Shown piece by piece: positions 42,254 to 51,281 of a stretch of DNA of 64,000 bases (its first letter is position 1; each line of letters starts with the position of its first letter). The notes beneath the pieces are model-generated. The model saw only the letters and a program-made list of their open reading frames with translations. It made no database searches and was not told where the DNA came from. A program made the position numbers and the translations under genes. The DNA is from Polyangiaceae bacterium. Its GTDB lineage: Bacteria; Myxococcota_A; Polyangia; Polyangiales; Polyangiaceae. The DNA lies in contig JACKEA010000006.1 of NCBI GenBank assembly GCA_020633235.1, positions 620,001 through 684,000 on the forward strand, written 5' to 3'.

Positions 42254-43849
42254 ATGAGCGATCGGACGCGACGCGAGCGCCTGCTCACGTTCCTCCTCGT
42301 CCCCATCATCGTGGTGGCGGTCGTGGTGCTGCTCGTGGTCACTTTCCGCAACAGCTTCCAGCTCGAGAAGCTCCGGGAGCAGTCCGTGGTGGAAGCCACG
42401 TTGACGCTCGCTAACGAGAAGTCGGATCGCCTCGACAAACGCATCATCGAACAAGACAACGCCGTCTTGTCGCTCGTGGATCTCGACGATCGTTTCCGCT
42501 TCGGGACCGACTGGCTGGCGGTCGCCGCGCGCCAGACGCCCACCGTGCGCGGTGTGCTGTTGCTCGACATGTCCACACCCGCGCATGACGTCGTAGCCTT
42601 CGCGTCCCGCGCACCGGCGCCGGAGGCGGAGGCCTTTCGGCGACTGCTGGTCGGCTCCGTGGTGCCGGATCTGGAGCTCGGCACCGAGCCGCGCAGCCAG
42701 CTCCGCCACCTGCACAAGAGCTACGGCGGCCAGAGCTACTTGCTCAGCTACTGGCAGCGCGAGGTGAGCGGTCGTCGCTACTTGCTGGTGGCGTGGCACG
42801 ACGTACCGCGCATCGTGCACGACTTGTTCCCCACGCTCTACTCCGAGCGCGATCGCCACAGCCGCGTGAACGTGGTGGATACCGAAGGGCGCATCGTGTA
42901 CGGACCGCCGCTGAGCCGCGGTGGCTTCACCATCGGGCGTCGGTTCGAGACGACCCTCTACAAGTGGCGTCTCAACGTCACCCTGATCTCCGCCGAGGAG
43001 CTCACGGCCGCGGTAGCGCGGCGCCGCGCGCTGGAGCTGGCCCTCGTGGGGCTGTCGTGGCTGGTGGTGATCGCGGGGCTCACCGTGGTGCTCGTGGCCG
43101 CGGGGCGCGAGCGCAAGCTCTCCAACCTGAAGAGCGACTTCGTCGCCAACGTCTCCCACGAGCTGAAGACACCGCTTTCGTTGGTGCGCATGTTCGGCGA
43201 GCTGCTCCAGAGCGGCCGGGTGGACAGCAACGAGAAGCGGCAGCAGTACCTGGAGATCATCGTTTCAGAGAGCGAACGTCTCGGCGTGCTCATCGAAAAT
43301 GTGTTGGATTTCGCCAAGGTAGAGCGAGGCAAGGCCGCCTATGACTTCACCACCGCGGATGTGGGGGACGTGGTGGCGCGCGCCGTGGAGGCCTGTCGCG
43401 TCCGTTCCCAGCGGGACAAGGTGGATCTGGTGCTCGACGTCTCCGAGGGCATCCCCAACGCAGAGCTCGACGAGCGCGCGATCGAGATCGCGATCATCAA
43501 CCTGGTCGACAACGCCCTCAAGTACGCGCCCGATAGCGACCGCGTCGTGATCAGCGCTCGCGAGAGTGAAGGTTTCGCGGAGATCCGCGTTACGGATCGT
43601 GGTCCGGGCATCGCCGCGGAGGACCGCAAGCGCATCTTCGAGCGCTTCGTGCGCGGCAAGACCGCTCTGAACAAGCAGGTGCGGGGTAGCGGGATTGGCC
43701 TCGCGCTGGTCAAGCACATCGCCGAAGCCCATGGTGGCCGAGCCTGGGTGGAAGCGGTGGCGCCGCACGGCAGTGCTTTCGTGCTCACCATTCGACTTGG
43801 AGATCCGTCGTCGCGCCCCGCGTTTTCCGCGCGAGAAGCGACGGCGTGA
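42254..43849 (+). CDS. Membrane sensor histidine kinase
   Basis: A 531-residue kinase with an N-terminal helix (LLTFLLVPIIVVAVVVLLVV), a periplasmic sensor of about 230 residues with two similar halves, and a second helix (LELALVGLSWLVVIAGLTVVL, near residue 265). H-box DFVANVSHELKTPLS (about residue 297), N-box IINLVDNALKY, and G-boxes DRGPGIAAED and GSGIGLALVKH follow. All catalytic residues are present. No receiver or response regulator gene is adjacent. It follows the GAF-protein gene, and its last codons overlap the uncertain start of the next gene. Confidence 0.92.
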   Translation: MSDRTRRERLLTFLLVPIIVVAVVVLLVVTFRNSFQLEKLREQSVVEATLTLANEKSDRLDKRIIEQDNAVLSLVDLDDRFRFGTDWLAVAARQTPTVRGVLLLDMSTPAHDVVAFASRAPAPEAEAFRRLLVGSVVPDLELGTEPRSQLRHLHKSYGGQSYLLSYWQREVSGRRYLLVAWHDVPRIVHDLFPTLYSERDRHSRVNVVDTEGRIVYGPPLSRGGFTIGRRFETTLYKWRLNVTLISAEELTAAVARRRALELALVGLSWLVVIAGLTVVLVAAGRERKLSNLKSDFVANVSHELKTPLSLVRMFGELLQSGRVDSNEKRQQYLEIIVSESERLGVLIENVLDFAKVERGKAAYDFTTADVGDVVARAVEACRVRSQRDKVDLVLDVSEGIPNAELDERAIEIAIINLVDNALKYAPDSDRVVISARESEGFAEIRVTDRGPGIAAEDRKRIFERFVRGKTALNKQVRGSGIGLALVKHIAEAHGGRAWVEAVAPHGSAFVLTIRLGDPSSRPAFSAREATA

Positions 43850-44312
43850 CCCGAGGTACCGCGCCGAACCGACAAACCCATCTTCAGAGAACCAGCACCG
43901 AGAAACCGAAGAACACGTCGCTTCGGCGGCGCCACCGAAGAAGAAGAGGAAGAGCGGCGCCAGCCAGTACGTCAAGAGCATCGCCGAGGCCCTCGCTTTG
44001 GGCGAACCGGAGCGCACCTGCGTGGCTTTCCTCACGCGGAAGGGCCTTTCCGAGCGCCAGATCGAGCAGGTCATGACACGCGCGCGCAGTCGGGTGCAGC
44101 GGGATCGGGACGAAGCGGAGCTGGCTGTGGAAGACGCGCGGGCCGTTCGCGACGGCGAGCGTCAGAAGCACCTGCTGGTCGGCGGCCTCTGGTTCGCCGG
44201 CGGACTGCTGCTCACGCTGGTGACGTTCTCAGCTGCGTCCGGGGGCGGGCACTACGTCCTCGCTTGGGGACCGATGGTGTACGGTGCCATCCGCATGCTC
44301 CGTGCGCTCTGA
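43797..44312 (+). CDS. Small membrane protein, start uncertain
   Basis: The supported part begins near 43885: a basic, hydrophilic stretch (AAPPKKKRKSGASQYVKSI), a helix-rich domain (LALGEPERTCVAFLTRKGLSERQIEQVMTRARSRVQ) and two hydrophobic helices (LLVGGLWFAGGLLLTLVTF and YVLAWGPMVYGAIRML). No ATG or GTG lies between 43848 and the domain; the nearest in-frame candidate is TTG at 43797, inside the end of the kinase gene. A copy of the dispersed repeat covers 43853-43877, so the original 5' end may have been altered. The function is unknown. Confidence 0.5.
   Translation: MEIRRRAPRFPREKRRRDPRYRAEPTNPSSENQHRETEEHVASAAPPKKKRKSGASQYVKSIAEALALGEPERTCVAFLTRKGLSERQIEQVMTRARSRVQRDRDEAELAVEDARAVRDGERQKHLLVGGLWFAGGLLLTLVTFSAASGGGHYVLAWGPMVYGAIRMLRAL
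43853..43877. repeat. Single arm of the dispersed intergenic element, divergent copy
   Basis: The core TACCGCGCCGAACCGACAAAC resembles the right arm TTTCCGCGGCGGACCGACAAA at 30916. It lies just after the kinase stop and within the apparent 5' part of the next gene. Confidence 0.45.
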
Positions 44313-44321
44313 TTCCGCATC

Positions 44322-44342
44322 ATGTCGGGGCGGCGCGATACC
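44322..44342. repeat. Single left-type arm of the dispersed element, divergent copy
   Basis: ATGTCGGGGCGGCGCGATACC resembles the left-type arms (for example the reverse of 6319-6345). It lies between the convergent small membrane protein gene and the M23 peptidase gene, where a terminator would be expected. Confidence 0.4.
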
Positions 44343-44351
44343 CGTCGCGTC

Positions 44352-46409
44352 TCAGGGAGCGACTTCGCCGTCGTCGCTGGTCGACTGCAGCTTCTGCAGG
44401 TCCTTGTCGGTCAGGTAGATCGGATTGCCGTTTTGGGGCGCCGGAGCAGCGGGGGTCGGCTCCGGCGCGGCGGCTCGAGGCGTCTCCGGTGCGGCGGCGG
44501 GCTCCGGCTCGTCCGGCTCGTCCGGCCCTTCGTCGGGCGGCGCACTTTCCGTCGTTGCGGACGCCGGCTCGGTGGGCGGCGCGGCCAGCGGCTGCGGCGC
44601 GGGAATCGAGTCGAGCAGCGCGTCGTACTTCGCCTTCACCTTTGCGAAGTCATCGCGCTGGCTCGGCGGCAGCACGCGCATGCCGTCGAGGTTCAGCGTC
44701 TCGGCATCGAAGAACTTGCCGTCGCGTTTGGCCGTGAAGTGGAGGTGCGGCCCGGTGGAGCGGCCCGTCGAACCCACGTAGCCGATGGTCTGCAGGCGTG
44801 TGACGTGATCCCCGACCTTGAGCCCTTCGGCGAAGCGCGACAGGTGCGCGTAGCCCGTCTCGATGCCACCGGCGTGCTGGATCTTCACGAGGTTGCCGCT
44901 GGGGCCGGCGGGGCCGATGAAACTGATGGTGCCGTAGGTGGATGCGCCGACCGGCGTGCCGGCCGCCGCTCCGAAGTCCGTGCCCGTATGCGCCACGATC
45001 TTGTGCAGGATCGGGTGCATGCGTTTCGGGTTGAAATGCGAGGTGATGGGGGCGTCTTTCACCGGCTTGCGCCAGCCTCCCTCGTAGGGAGAGCGCCCGT
45101 TGGCGTCGTAGTAGGCGCGGGTCTGAGGCCCTCGGTAGAAGTACACTCGCAGAGGCTTGGCCGAGGCATCTGCGGGCCTGAGCTCCAGCGCTTCCACTCC
45201 CGCGTAGCGCGACCACTCACCCAGCACGGTGATGCCCTGAGCCACGACGCGGATCACGTCACCGCGCTTCAGCTCCTCGAGATCCATGTGGCCGTCCAGG
45301 GCTTTGGCGAGCACCGCGGAGATCCCGGGATCGAGCCCGGCCTTTTGCGCCGAGTCATCCACGCTGCCGTCGATCACGAAGGCGGCCTTGATCTGCTCGT
45401 GCTCCACCTTCAAGTCGAGCTTCTTGCCGTCGAGCAGGCCGTCCTTGCCCTCGCGCGCTTGGTAGATCTCTTCGGCGCTCACGATGTACTCGAAGGCCTT
45501 CACCTTCTTGGTGGAACGCTCGACGAGAGCAGCGAACTTGTCGGTCTTGTCGCACTTGTCGAGGTTCTTCAGGTCCTTCAAGGCCGTCAGCACCCGGTAG
45601 GCCTGAGCCTTCTCCAGACCCGCGTCCTGGACGGCACGCAAGAACGGAGAAAGCCCGATGGTGCCCTCGATGAAACGCATCCCGGGCTCGTCCTTGCCGT
45701 CCTTCACTCGCCACGGACCCTGGACCTTCTGGCGCTTCGGACGGACGGGCGGTGGCGCCACGGCGCTGGCGACGGGGGTTGCGGCGGCGGACTCGGCGGG
45801 CTCCGGCTCGGCGCCGTTCAGCTGCCACGGCCGAGGCTCGAGCCCCATGACCAACGCGACCAGGGACGCCACCGTCGCCAAGCCCAACAGCGTCCCGAAC
45901 AGCGCAACCAGGGTGGGGGAAAGCTGCGGACGTCCTCGGCCGATGGCGGGGGCAGATGGCGGTCGATGGGAGATCGGCCCCGAGACCTCGGCGTCGAGCT
46001 CGTCCAGACCGCTCCGGGCACGAGCCGGCGGGTCGGGATCGGTGCTGCTCTGGGGCGACCGCGCTTGCCGCGCCGCTGCCGCTCGGGCGAGGAGCCGCGC
46101 CTTGATGGGGTGTTGGCCCGGTTCGGGAGGCGCCTCCAAGACCGGGGGCTCCTCTACCTCGGCGGGCTCTTCTGCGGCTATCGGAGCGGAATTTTCGGGA
46201 TCCGCCGCGCCGCTGGTGGTGGATTCCGGGGACACCTCGGCATCGAGCTGGAGCTCCGGCTCGGTCTCACCATCGTCACGGGCCAGCGGGTCGACGATGC
46301 GACCGACGTGTCGTGCGCCGCCCGGTCCAGGTTGGGACGCCACGAGGCGGGGCCTAGCAGCGGCCTGGCCCAGCGGCAAGCCGTGGTCGCCGGCGGCCGG
46401 GTTTGGCAT
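44352..46409 (-). CDS. M23-family metallopeptidase, membrane-anchored
   Basis: A 685-residue peptidoglycan peptidase-like protein. Residues 1-170 are acidic and disordered. One membrane helix follows (LVALFGTLLGLATVASLVALV, about residues 172-195). A periplasmic region with a LysM/opacity-like linker follows (LKRGDVIRVVAQGITVLGEW). The M23 catalytic domain is near residues 490-600: HKIVAHTGTDFGA (first metal His and Asp) and GRSTGPHLHFTAKRDG (HxH). Pro-rich residues end the protein. It probably trims or senses cell-wall cross-links. ATG at 46409 is the longest plausible start. Confidence 0.85.
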   Translation of the reverse strand: MPNPAAGDHGLPLGQAAARPRLVASQPGPGGARHVGRIVDPLARDDGETEPELQLDAEVSPESTTSGAADPENSAPIAAEEPAEVEEPPVLEAPPEPGQHPIKARLLARAAAARQARSPQSSTDPDPPARARSGLDELDAEVSGPISHRPPSAPAIGRGRPQLSPTLVALFGTLLGLATVASLVALVMGLEPRPWQLNGAEPEPAESAAATPVASAVAPPPVRPKRQKVQGPWRVKDGKDEPGMRFIEGTIGLSPFLRAVQDAGLEKAQAYRVLTALKDLKNLDKCDKTDKFAALVERSTKKVKAFEYIVSAEEIYQAREGKDGLLDGKKLDLKVEHEQIKAAFVIDGSVDDSAQKAGLDPGISAVLAKALDGHMDLEELKRGDVIRVVAQGITVLGEWSRYAGVEALELRPADASAKPLRVYFYRGPQTRAYYDANGRSPYEGGWRKPVKDAPITSHFNPKRMHPILHKIVAHTGTDFGAAAGTPVGASTYGTISFIGPAGPSGNLVKIQHAGGIETGYAHLSRFAEGLKVGDHVTRLQTIGYVGSTGRSTGPHLHFTAKRDGKFFDAETLNLDGMRVLPPSQRDDFAKVKAKYDALLDSIPAPQPLAAPPTEPASATTESAPPDEGPDEPDEPEPAAAPETPRAAAPEPTPAAPAPQNGNPIYLTDKDLQKLQSTSDDGEVAP

Positions 46410-46464
46410 GCTCCCCGACCCCGGGACTTTTCCCGCGGCCCGGTTTCAACCACACTGCCGATTC

Positions 46465-47214
46465 ATGGACGACCACCTGAAGCAGCTTCTGGTCCTCGGA
46501 CGCGAGCACTACCAGAAGCGCGAGTACGACAAGGCGGAATATCTGCTGCGCCAGGTGGCGGAAAAGAACGACCAATACGCTGACGTCCACCACATGTTGG
46601 GGGTAATCACCCACAGCCGGGGGGACTTCGCTCAGGCGGAGCAGCACTTCGAGCGGGCGGTCGAGCTGAACCCAAACTACACGGAAGCCGCGCTGAACCT
46701 GATGGTCACCTACAACGACCTCGGGAAGTACGAGGCTGCCCGGGAGATCTACGCCAAGATCCGCGACCGCGGTGAGGGGCACGAGCGCCAGCCGGACCCC
46801 TTTGCGAAGGGCAAGATCGCGAACATGCACGCGGAGCTGTCGCAGGCCTATCAGGACATCGGCATGACCTTGGATGCCATCCGCGAGCTCGAGAAGGCGA
46901 CCGCCTTGTGCCCCACCTTCGCGGATCTGCGCACCCGTCTCGGCGTCTTGTATCGCGACACGGGTGACAAGGTGCACGCCCGCGAGCAGTTCGAAGCCGC
47001 GAAGCAAGCCAACCCCAAGTACCTGCAGGCCCGCGTGCTGCTCGGCGTCCTGCTGCTCAGCGCCGGAGAGAACGACGCCGCGCAGGCGGAGTTCGAAGCC
47101 GTGGTCGCCCAAGATCCGGACAACAAGAGCGCAGCCACATATTTGCGGATCGTGAGCGCCCAGCGCGAAAAGAGCAGCCGGCCGCCGAGTGGCGGCGACG
47201 CTCCGACCTCGTGA
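46465..47214 (+). CDS. Tetratricopeptide-repeat protein
   Basis: A 249-residue soluble protein of about six TPR units. Typical helix pairs are YDKAEYLLRQVAEKNDQYAD, DFAQAEQHFERAVELNPNYT, LDAIRELEKATALCPTFADL and GRP-like ends. No signal peptide is visible. It probably acts as a scaffold in the cytosol. ATG at 46465 is the only start before the first TPR. Its stop overlaps the GTG of the next gene (GTGA), so the two are coupled. It diverges from the M23 gene with 55 bp between. Confidence 0.88.
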   Translation: MDDHLKQLLVLGREHYQKREYDKAEYLLRQVAEKNDQYADVHHMLGVITHSRGDFAQAEQHFERAVELNPNYTEAALNLMVTYNDLGKYEAAREIYAKIRDRGEGHERQPDPFAKGKIANMHAELSQAYQDIGMTLDAIRELEKATALCPTFADLRTRLGVLYRDTGDKVHAREQFEAAKQANPKYLQARVLLGVLLLSAGENDAAQAEFEAVVAQDPDNKSAATYLRIVSAQREKSSRPPSGGDAPTS

Positions 47215-48386
47215 GCCCACGCAAGAAGCCGAGTCGCTGGCGCCGGCTGTGGACGCGGCTCCGCGGCGGCGAGCTCTCGCCCAAGCGCGCCAGCGCTTCC
47301 GTGGCGGTGGGGCTCTTCGTCGGCTCACTGCCGCTGTACGGGTTGCATTTGCCGCTGTGTTTGCTGGTCTGCGTCCCGCTCCGGCTCGACGCGGTGACGG
47401 CGTACTTGGCAGCCAACGTGTCGAACCCGCTGTTCGCGCCCTTCCTGGTCACGGCCGAGGTGGAGGTCGGGGCGCTGGTCACCAGCGGCGGCTTCGTGGA
47501 GTTCACGGTAGAACAGGCGCGCGCGCTGGGCGTGGGTGGCTTCGTGCTCCAGCTTGCCGTCGGATCGGTGGTGGTGGGCGCGGCTCTGGCGCTGGTGGGG
47601 GGCGTGGTCACGCGTCGCTTGGTCCGAGAGCCCACGGCCGAGAGTCGCGCGCTGCGCGGGGCCGTGGAACGGACGGTCCAGCGCTACGCCGACGCGCCCC
47701 GCGCCCATCGGTTCTATGTCGCCCTCAAGCTGGAGAGCGATCCGCTGACGGGACGGCTGGCCAAGCTCGCGGATCTCGGTGAGGTCGCGGACGCCGCGTG
47801 TGGCCGCGGGCAGTTCGCCCTGTTACTGTTCGAGCTCGGAGCCGCGAAGCGCGTCGTGGGCTTCGATTGGGACGCCACCAAGATAGAAGTGGCTACGGCC
47901 GCTGCGGAAGGCGACATCGAGCTCTCCGTAGCCGACCTTCGCAACGTGGAGCTTCCGGAAGTGGACACGCTGCTGTTGCTGGATGCGCTGCACTATCTCG
48001 GCGTCGAGGAGCAGGACTTGGTGCTCGAGCGGGCCGTCGCCAGTGTGCGTCCCGGGGGGCGCGTTCTCATCCGCGAGCTCGACGGGGCGACGCGCGGTGG
48101 ACGCTTGGCGCTCCTGTTCGAGCGCATGGCCGTGCGAGCGCGGTTGAACTCCGGCGAGCGCATCACCGCGCGGCCCATCGCGGACATCGTCGCTCGACTG
48201 GCGAAGGCAGGGTTCGCCGTGCGTGTACAGAGCGCCGGGGGGCTTTTGGGCAACCGCCTGGTGGTCGCGGAGCGCCCGGCTCAGCTCGAGAGCTCGGCGA
48301 CTTCGGCGTCGAGCACCTCGGCCAGCGTCTCGAGCGCTGGCGCCACCATGGAGGCCACGGTGGGGGCCGCACCCGTGAGCGCCTGA
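47211..48386 (+). CDS. DUF2062-methyltransferase fusion protein
   Basis: A 391-residue protein that starts with GTG. Residues 1-150 form a DUF2062 membrane domain (ASVAVGLFVGSLPLYGLHLPLC, three to four helices, YLAANVSNPLFAPFLV). Residues about 165-345 form an SAM-methyltransferase-like domain (ADAACGRGQFALLLFELGAAKR, VVGFDWDATKIEVA, VDTLLLLDALHYLG). The canonical glycine motif is DAACGRG. The Ser/Ala-rich last 35 residues overlap the end of lipB by 106 bp antisense and look like an extension. Substrate methylation at the membrane is inferred. Confidence 0.75.
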   Translation: MSPRKKPSRWRRLWTRLRGGELSPKRASASVAVGLFVGSLPLYGLHLPLCLLVCVPLRLDAVTAYLAANVSNPLFAPFLVTAEVEVGALVTSGGFVEFTVEQARALGVGGFVLQLAVGSVVVGAALALVGGVVTRRLVREPTAESRALRGAVERTVQRYADAPRAHRFYVALKLESDPLTGRLAKLADLGEVADAACGRGQFALLLFELGAAKRVVGFDWDATKIEVATAAAEGDIELSVADLRNVELPEVDTLLLLDALHYLGVEEQDLVLERAVASVRPGGRVLIRELDGATRGGRLALLFERMAVRARLNSGERITARPIADIVARLAKAGFAVRVQSAGGLLGNRLVVAERPAQLESSATSASSTSASVSSAGATMEATVGAAPVSA

Positions 48387-48997
48387 ACCGACGTCACGCC
48401 GTGCTGGCTGATGCCGCAGGGCACGATGAGTCCGAAGAGCTCGAGATCCGTCGACAGATTCAGGGCAAAGCCGTGCATCGTGATCCAGCGACTGATGCGC
48501 ACCCCGATGGCACCGAGCTTGGCCAGGCGGCGAGCGTCCTTCGCACCGGGCCAGCGACTGGGCTCGGTGGCGTCCACCCATAGCCCGATCAGGGCCTTGT
48601 CGTCGGGGATCGCGCCGGCATCCACGCCGAACGATGCCGCCAATCGCCGCATGGTTTCCGTCAGGTCCCCCACGTACCTGCGGACGTCCTGGCGGTCGGG
48701 AGAAAGGTCCAGGATCGGATAACAGACGAGCTGCCCGGGGGCGTGGAGCGTCACGTCGCCTCCTCGTCCAGTGTCGATCAGATCCACTCCGCGAGCACTC
48801 AACAGCTCGCGAGGCAGGAGCACGTGCTCGGCGGCCGCGCCACGCCCCATGGTGATCACGGGCTCGTGCTCCACGAACAACACGGTGTCGGAACGGGAAC
48901 CCGCGCGCCGCTCTTCGTGATAGCGCTGCATCAGCTCGTGAACTGGGGCGTAGCGCTGCCGTCCGAGCCACACGCCGTGGAGACGACGCTTCTTCAT
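48281..48997 (-). CDS. lipB: Octanoyl-[ACP]:protein N-octanoyltransferase
   Basis: A 238-residue cytosolic enzyme that moves octanoate from ACP to lipoyl domains, the first step of lipoate synthesis. Family motifs are complete: GRGGDVTLHAPGQLVCYPI (substrate-binding), KLGAIGVRISRWITMHGFALN (catalytic Lys) and IVPCGISQHGVTS (catalytic Cys). The ATG overlaps the HD-GYP gene stop (ATGA). Its last 106 bp are antisense to the end of the DUF2062 fusion gene. Confidence 0.95.
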   Translation of the reverse strand: MKKRRLHGVWLGRQRYAPVHELMQRYHEERRAGSRSDTVLFVEHEPVITMGRGAAAEHVLLPRELLSARGVDLIDTGRGGDVTLHAPGQLVCYPILDLSPDRQDVRRYVGDLTETMRRLAASFGVDAGAIPDDKALIGLWVDATEPSRWPGAKDARRLAKLGAIGVRISRWITMHGFALNLSTDLELFGLIVPCGISQHGVTSVQALTGAAPTVASMVAPALETLAEVLDAEVAELSS

Positions 48998-50493
48998 TCC
49001 GGAACGTGCTTGCCGTCGGCTTGCAGTTGCTCGCGCAGCTCGTCAATCCGATCGGTGAACGTGCCAGCGAGATCCGGATCGAACTGCGAGCCGGAGCAGC
49101 GCGTGATCTCGTTCACGGTGACCTCGTGGGGCAACGCACGGCGATAGGCACGATCGCTGGTCATCGCGTCGTAGGTGTCCGCGATGGAGATGATGCGAGC
49201 AATGAGCGGGATCTCGACTCGCGAGAGGCCCAGGGGATAGCCCCGGCCATCCCAGCGCTCGTGGTGCAAGTGGACGCCGGGAATGACCGGTTCCAAGAAC
49301 TTGATGGGGTCGAGGATCTCCCGCCCGTACACCGGGTGCTTCTTGAAGATCTCGTACTCTTCTTGGGTCAGCTTGCCCGGCTTGTTCAGGTTCATGACGC
49401 AGCCGACCTTGCCGATGTCGTGCATCAAGGCCGAATGCCGCACGACCTCGATCATGGCGTCGGACAACCCGAGCCAGCGAGCGAGGGCGACCGCGTACAG
49501 GGCGACCCGCTCGGAGTGTCCTGCGGTGTAGCGGTCCATCTTGTCGATGGTCTGCGCCAGACCCTGGATGGTCTGGTTGAAGGTTGCCTGCAAATCCTCG
49601 TACAGCCGTGCGTTTTCGATGGCCGCGGCGGCGCGGGAGGCGATGATGCTCAGCAGCTTACGCTGCCCCTCGTCGAAGCGCTTGCTAGGGGTGAGAGAGA
49701 CGGCCGAAAGCCACCCAATCAAACGGTCCCGCATCTTGAGCGGGACCACCGCGATGCTGGAGACCGGGGGACCCGGTAGCTTCGCGAACAGATCCTGAGC
49801 CCGGTTGCCCTGCTCCACGAGGGGATCGCCGGACGACAGGCGCGTCACGATCTTCTCCACGTCCAGCTGCCCGACGTTCTCCGTCTCGGAGACACTCGCC
49901 CCACGCTCCACGTGGCGCTCGAAGTAGCTACCCTCGCCGTCCTCCAGCCAAGTCGAGGCGACGTCGGCACGGACCTCCCCCAAAGCGCTATCCAGGAGCG
50001 TGGCGACTACCTCGTCGAGGGACAAGCTGGCGCTGATCGCTTCGCTCACCTTGTATAGCGACACCGCCTCGCGCAGACGAAGGTTCTCCGCGGCTAAGCG
50101 CCGCTTCTCGAGCCCGCGCTGCACGATGTGCACGATCTCCTCGACCTTGAACGGTTTGAGGATGTAGTCGTACGCACCGCGCTTCATGGCGTCGATCGCG
50201 GTTTCCACGGTGCCAAAGCCCGTCATGATCACGGTGATCGTGTCGGGGTGAGTGTGGGAGACTTCCTTCAGTAGCTCGAGGCCGCCCATCTTCGGCATCT
50301 TGAGGTCGCTGATGACCAAGTCGTACTGGGCTCGCGCGAGCTCCGAGATCGCACTGGCGCCATCTTCGGCGGTGCGGACTACGTAGCCCTCCATGCCGAG
50401 GAAGTCCGCGAGGATGTCGCGAATGAATTTCTCGTCGTCGACGACGAGCACACGCGGGCGCTCGTCCAAGGGGGCTTCGTTCGAGGCAGCCAT
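48994..50493 (-). CDS. Response regulator with GAF and HD-GYP domains
   Basis: A 499-residue cytosolic protein. Residues 13-125 form a receiver (LVVDDEKFIRDILAD, phospho-Asp in LVISDLKMPKMGG, Lys in ILKPFKVEE). Residues about 150-300 form a GAF domain (LSIIASRAAAAIENARLYED). The HD-GYP domain covers residues 320-480 (ALMHDIGKVG, HHERWDGRGYPLG), the cyclic di-GMP phosphodiesterase motif set. The partner histidine kinase is not adjacent. It overlaps lipB by 4 bp, so both are in one operon, which links lipoate synthesis to signalling only by position. Confidence 0.93.
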   Translation of the reverse strand: MAASNEAPLDERPRVLVVDDEKFIRDILADFLGMEGYVVRTAEDGASAISELARAQYDLVISDLKMPKMGGLELLKEVSHTHPDTITVIMTGFGTVETAIDAMKRGAYDYILKPFKVEEIVHIVQRGLEKRRLAAENLRLREAVSLYKVSEAISASLSLDEVVATLLDSALGEVRADVASTWLEDGEGSYFERHVERGASVSETENVGQLDVEKIVTRLSSGDPLVEQGNRAQDLFAKLPGPPVSSIAVVPLKMRDRLIGWLSAVSLTPSKRFDEGQRKLLSIIASRAAAAIENARLYEDLQATFNQTIQGLAQTIDKMDRYTAGHSERVALYAVALARWLGLSDAMIEVVRHSALMHDIGKVGCVMNLNKPGKLTQEEYEIFKKHPVYGREILDPIKFLEPVIPGVHLHHERWDGRGYPLGLSRVEIPLIARIISIADTYDAMTSDRAYRRALPHEVTVNEITRCSGSQFDPDLAGTFTDRIDELREQLQADGKHVPE

Positions 50494-50600
50494 CCAGTTC
50501 GTGGGGGAGTGATCGTAACAGAAGTTTTCCGGCGGACTCGACTATCCGCGGCTGGGCCTGCGTCTAGCGCCGAAACCGGTGAGCTGTCGAGCCGCCGCCG

Positions 50601-51233
50601 TCAGCTGCGTTGACCCAGAAGCCCACCCAGCGAGCGACGCGGCGGCTCCGGATCGTGGGCTTTCAGGTAGTGCAGGTTCAACCCATTCACGAGGGCGTGG
50701 GCCACCAGCGGGCCGGCCAGCGAGCCGCTGAGTTGGAAGACGCCTCCGAGCAGGAGCCCGACCAGCGTCGCCCACGCCACCCACACCCAGCGGCTCGGCC
50801 CACGGATCTGGTGCACCAGCCCGAACAGCAGCGCTTGGGGCACGAGGCCGAGCCAGGGCGCCAGTAATCCTCGAAACAAGAGCTCTTCCCCAACGGCGCT
50901 GAGAGCCGCCAGGGCGATGATCCCGCTCAGTGACATGCCCCGCGCGAGCGGACGCAACTCCGCATGGAGCCGCCGCGCCCACGAGAAGCGGGTGACGAAC
51001 AGCCGCGTCGACATCACAATCAAGCCGCCGAGGGCAGCTCCCAACATCGCGCTGTAGATGTGACGACCAGGGTCGCCGAGCATTAGCCAGGGGTCCGGAT
51101 GGACGAGCGGAGATCCCGATCGCCACACCACGGCGATGAGGCTCGAAGCCGCGCCCAAGATGGCGTAAGCGGCAGCGAACCGGCCCCAGCGGAACATCGC
51201 CAAGACTATGGCATGCATGGGTCCGCGGCGCAT
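50601..51233 (-). CDS. CPBP-family intramembrane metalloprotease
   Basis: A 210-residue membrane protein with about six helices. The CPBP (Abi) motifs are present in order: GEELLFRGLLAP (EExxxR), LLFGLVHQIRG (FxxxH) and LVAHALVNGLNL (HxxxN). The family cleaves or processes membrane proteins. Start choice is between ATG at 51233 and 51218; the longer is used because no RBS distinguishes them. It is divergent from the sigma-factor gene, with 48 bp between. Confidence 0.85.
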   Translation of the reverse strand: MRRGPMHAIVLAMFRWGRFAAAYAILGAASSLIAVVWRSGSPLVHPDPWLMLGDPGRHIYSAMLGAALGGLIVMSTRLFVTRFSWARRLHAELRPLARGMSLSGIIALAALSAVGEELLFRGLLAPWLGLVPQALLFGLVHQIRGPSRWVWVAWATLVGLLLGGVFQLSGSLAGPLVAHALVNGLNLHYLKAHDPEPPRRSLGGLLGQRS

Positions 51234-51281
51234 CTGCCCGTCGGGGCTTCGCGTTCGGTCGAACCCTGATATTGTTCCGAC

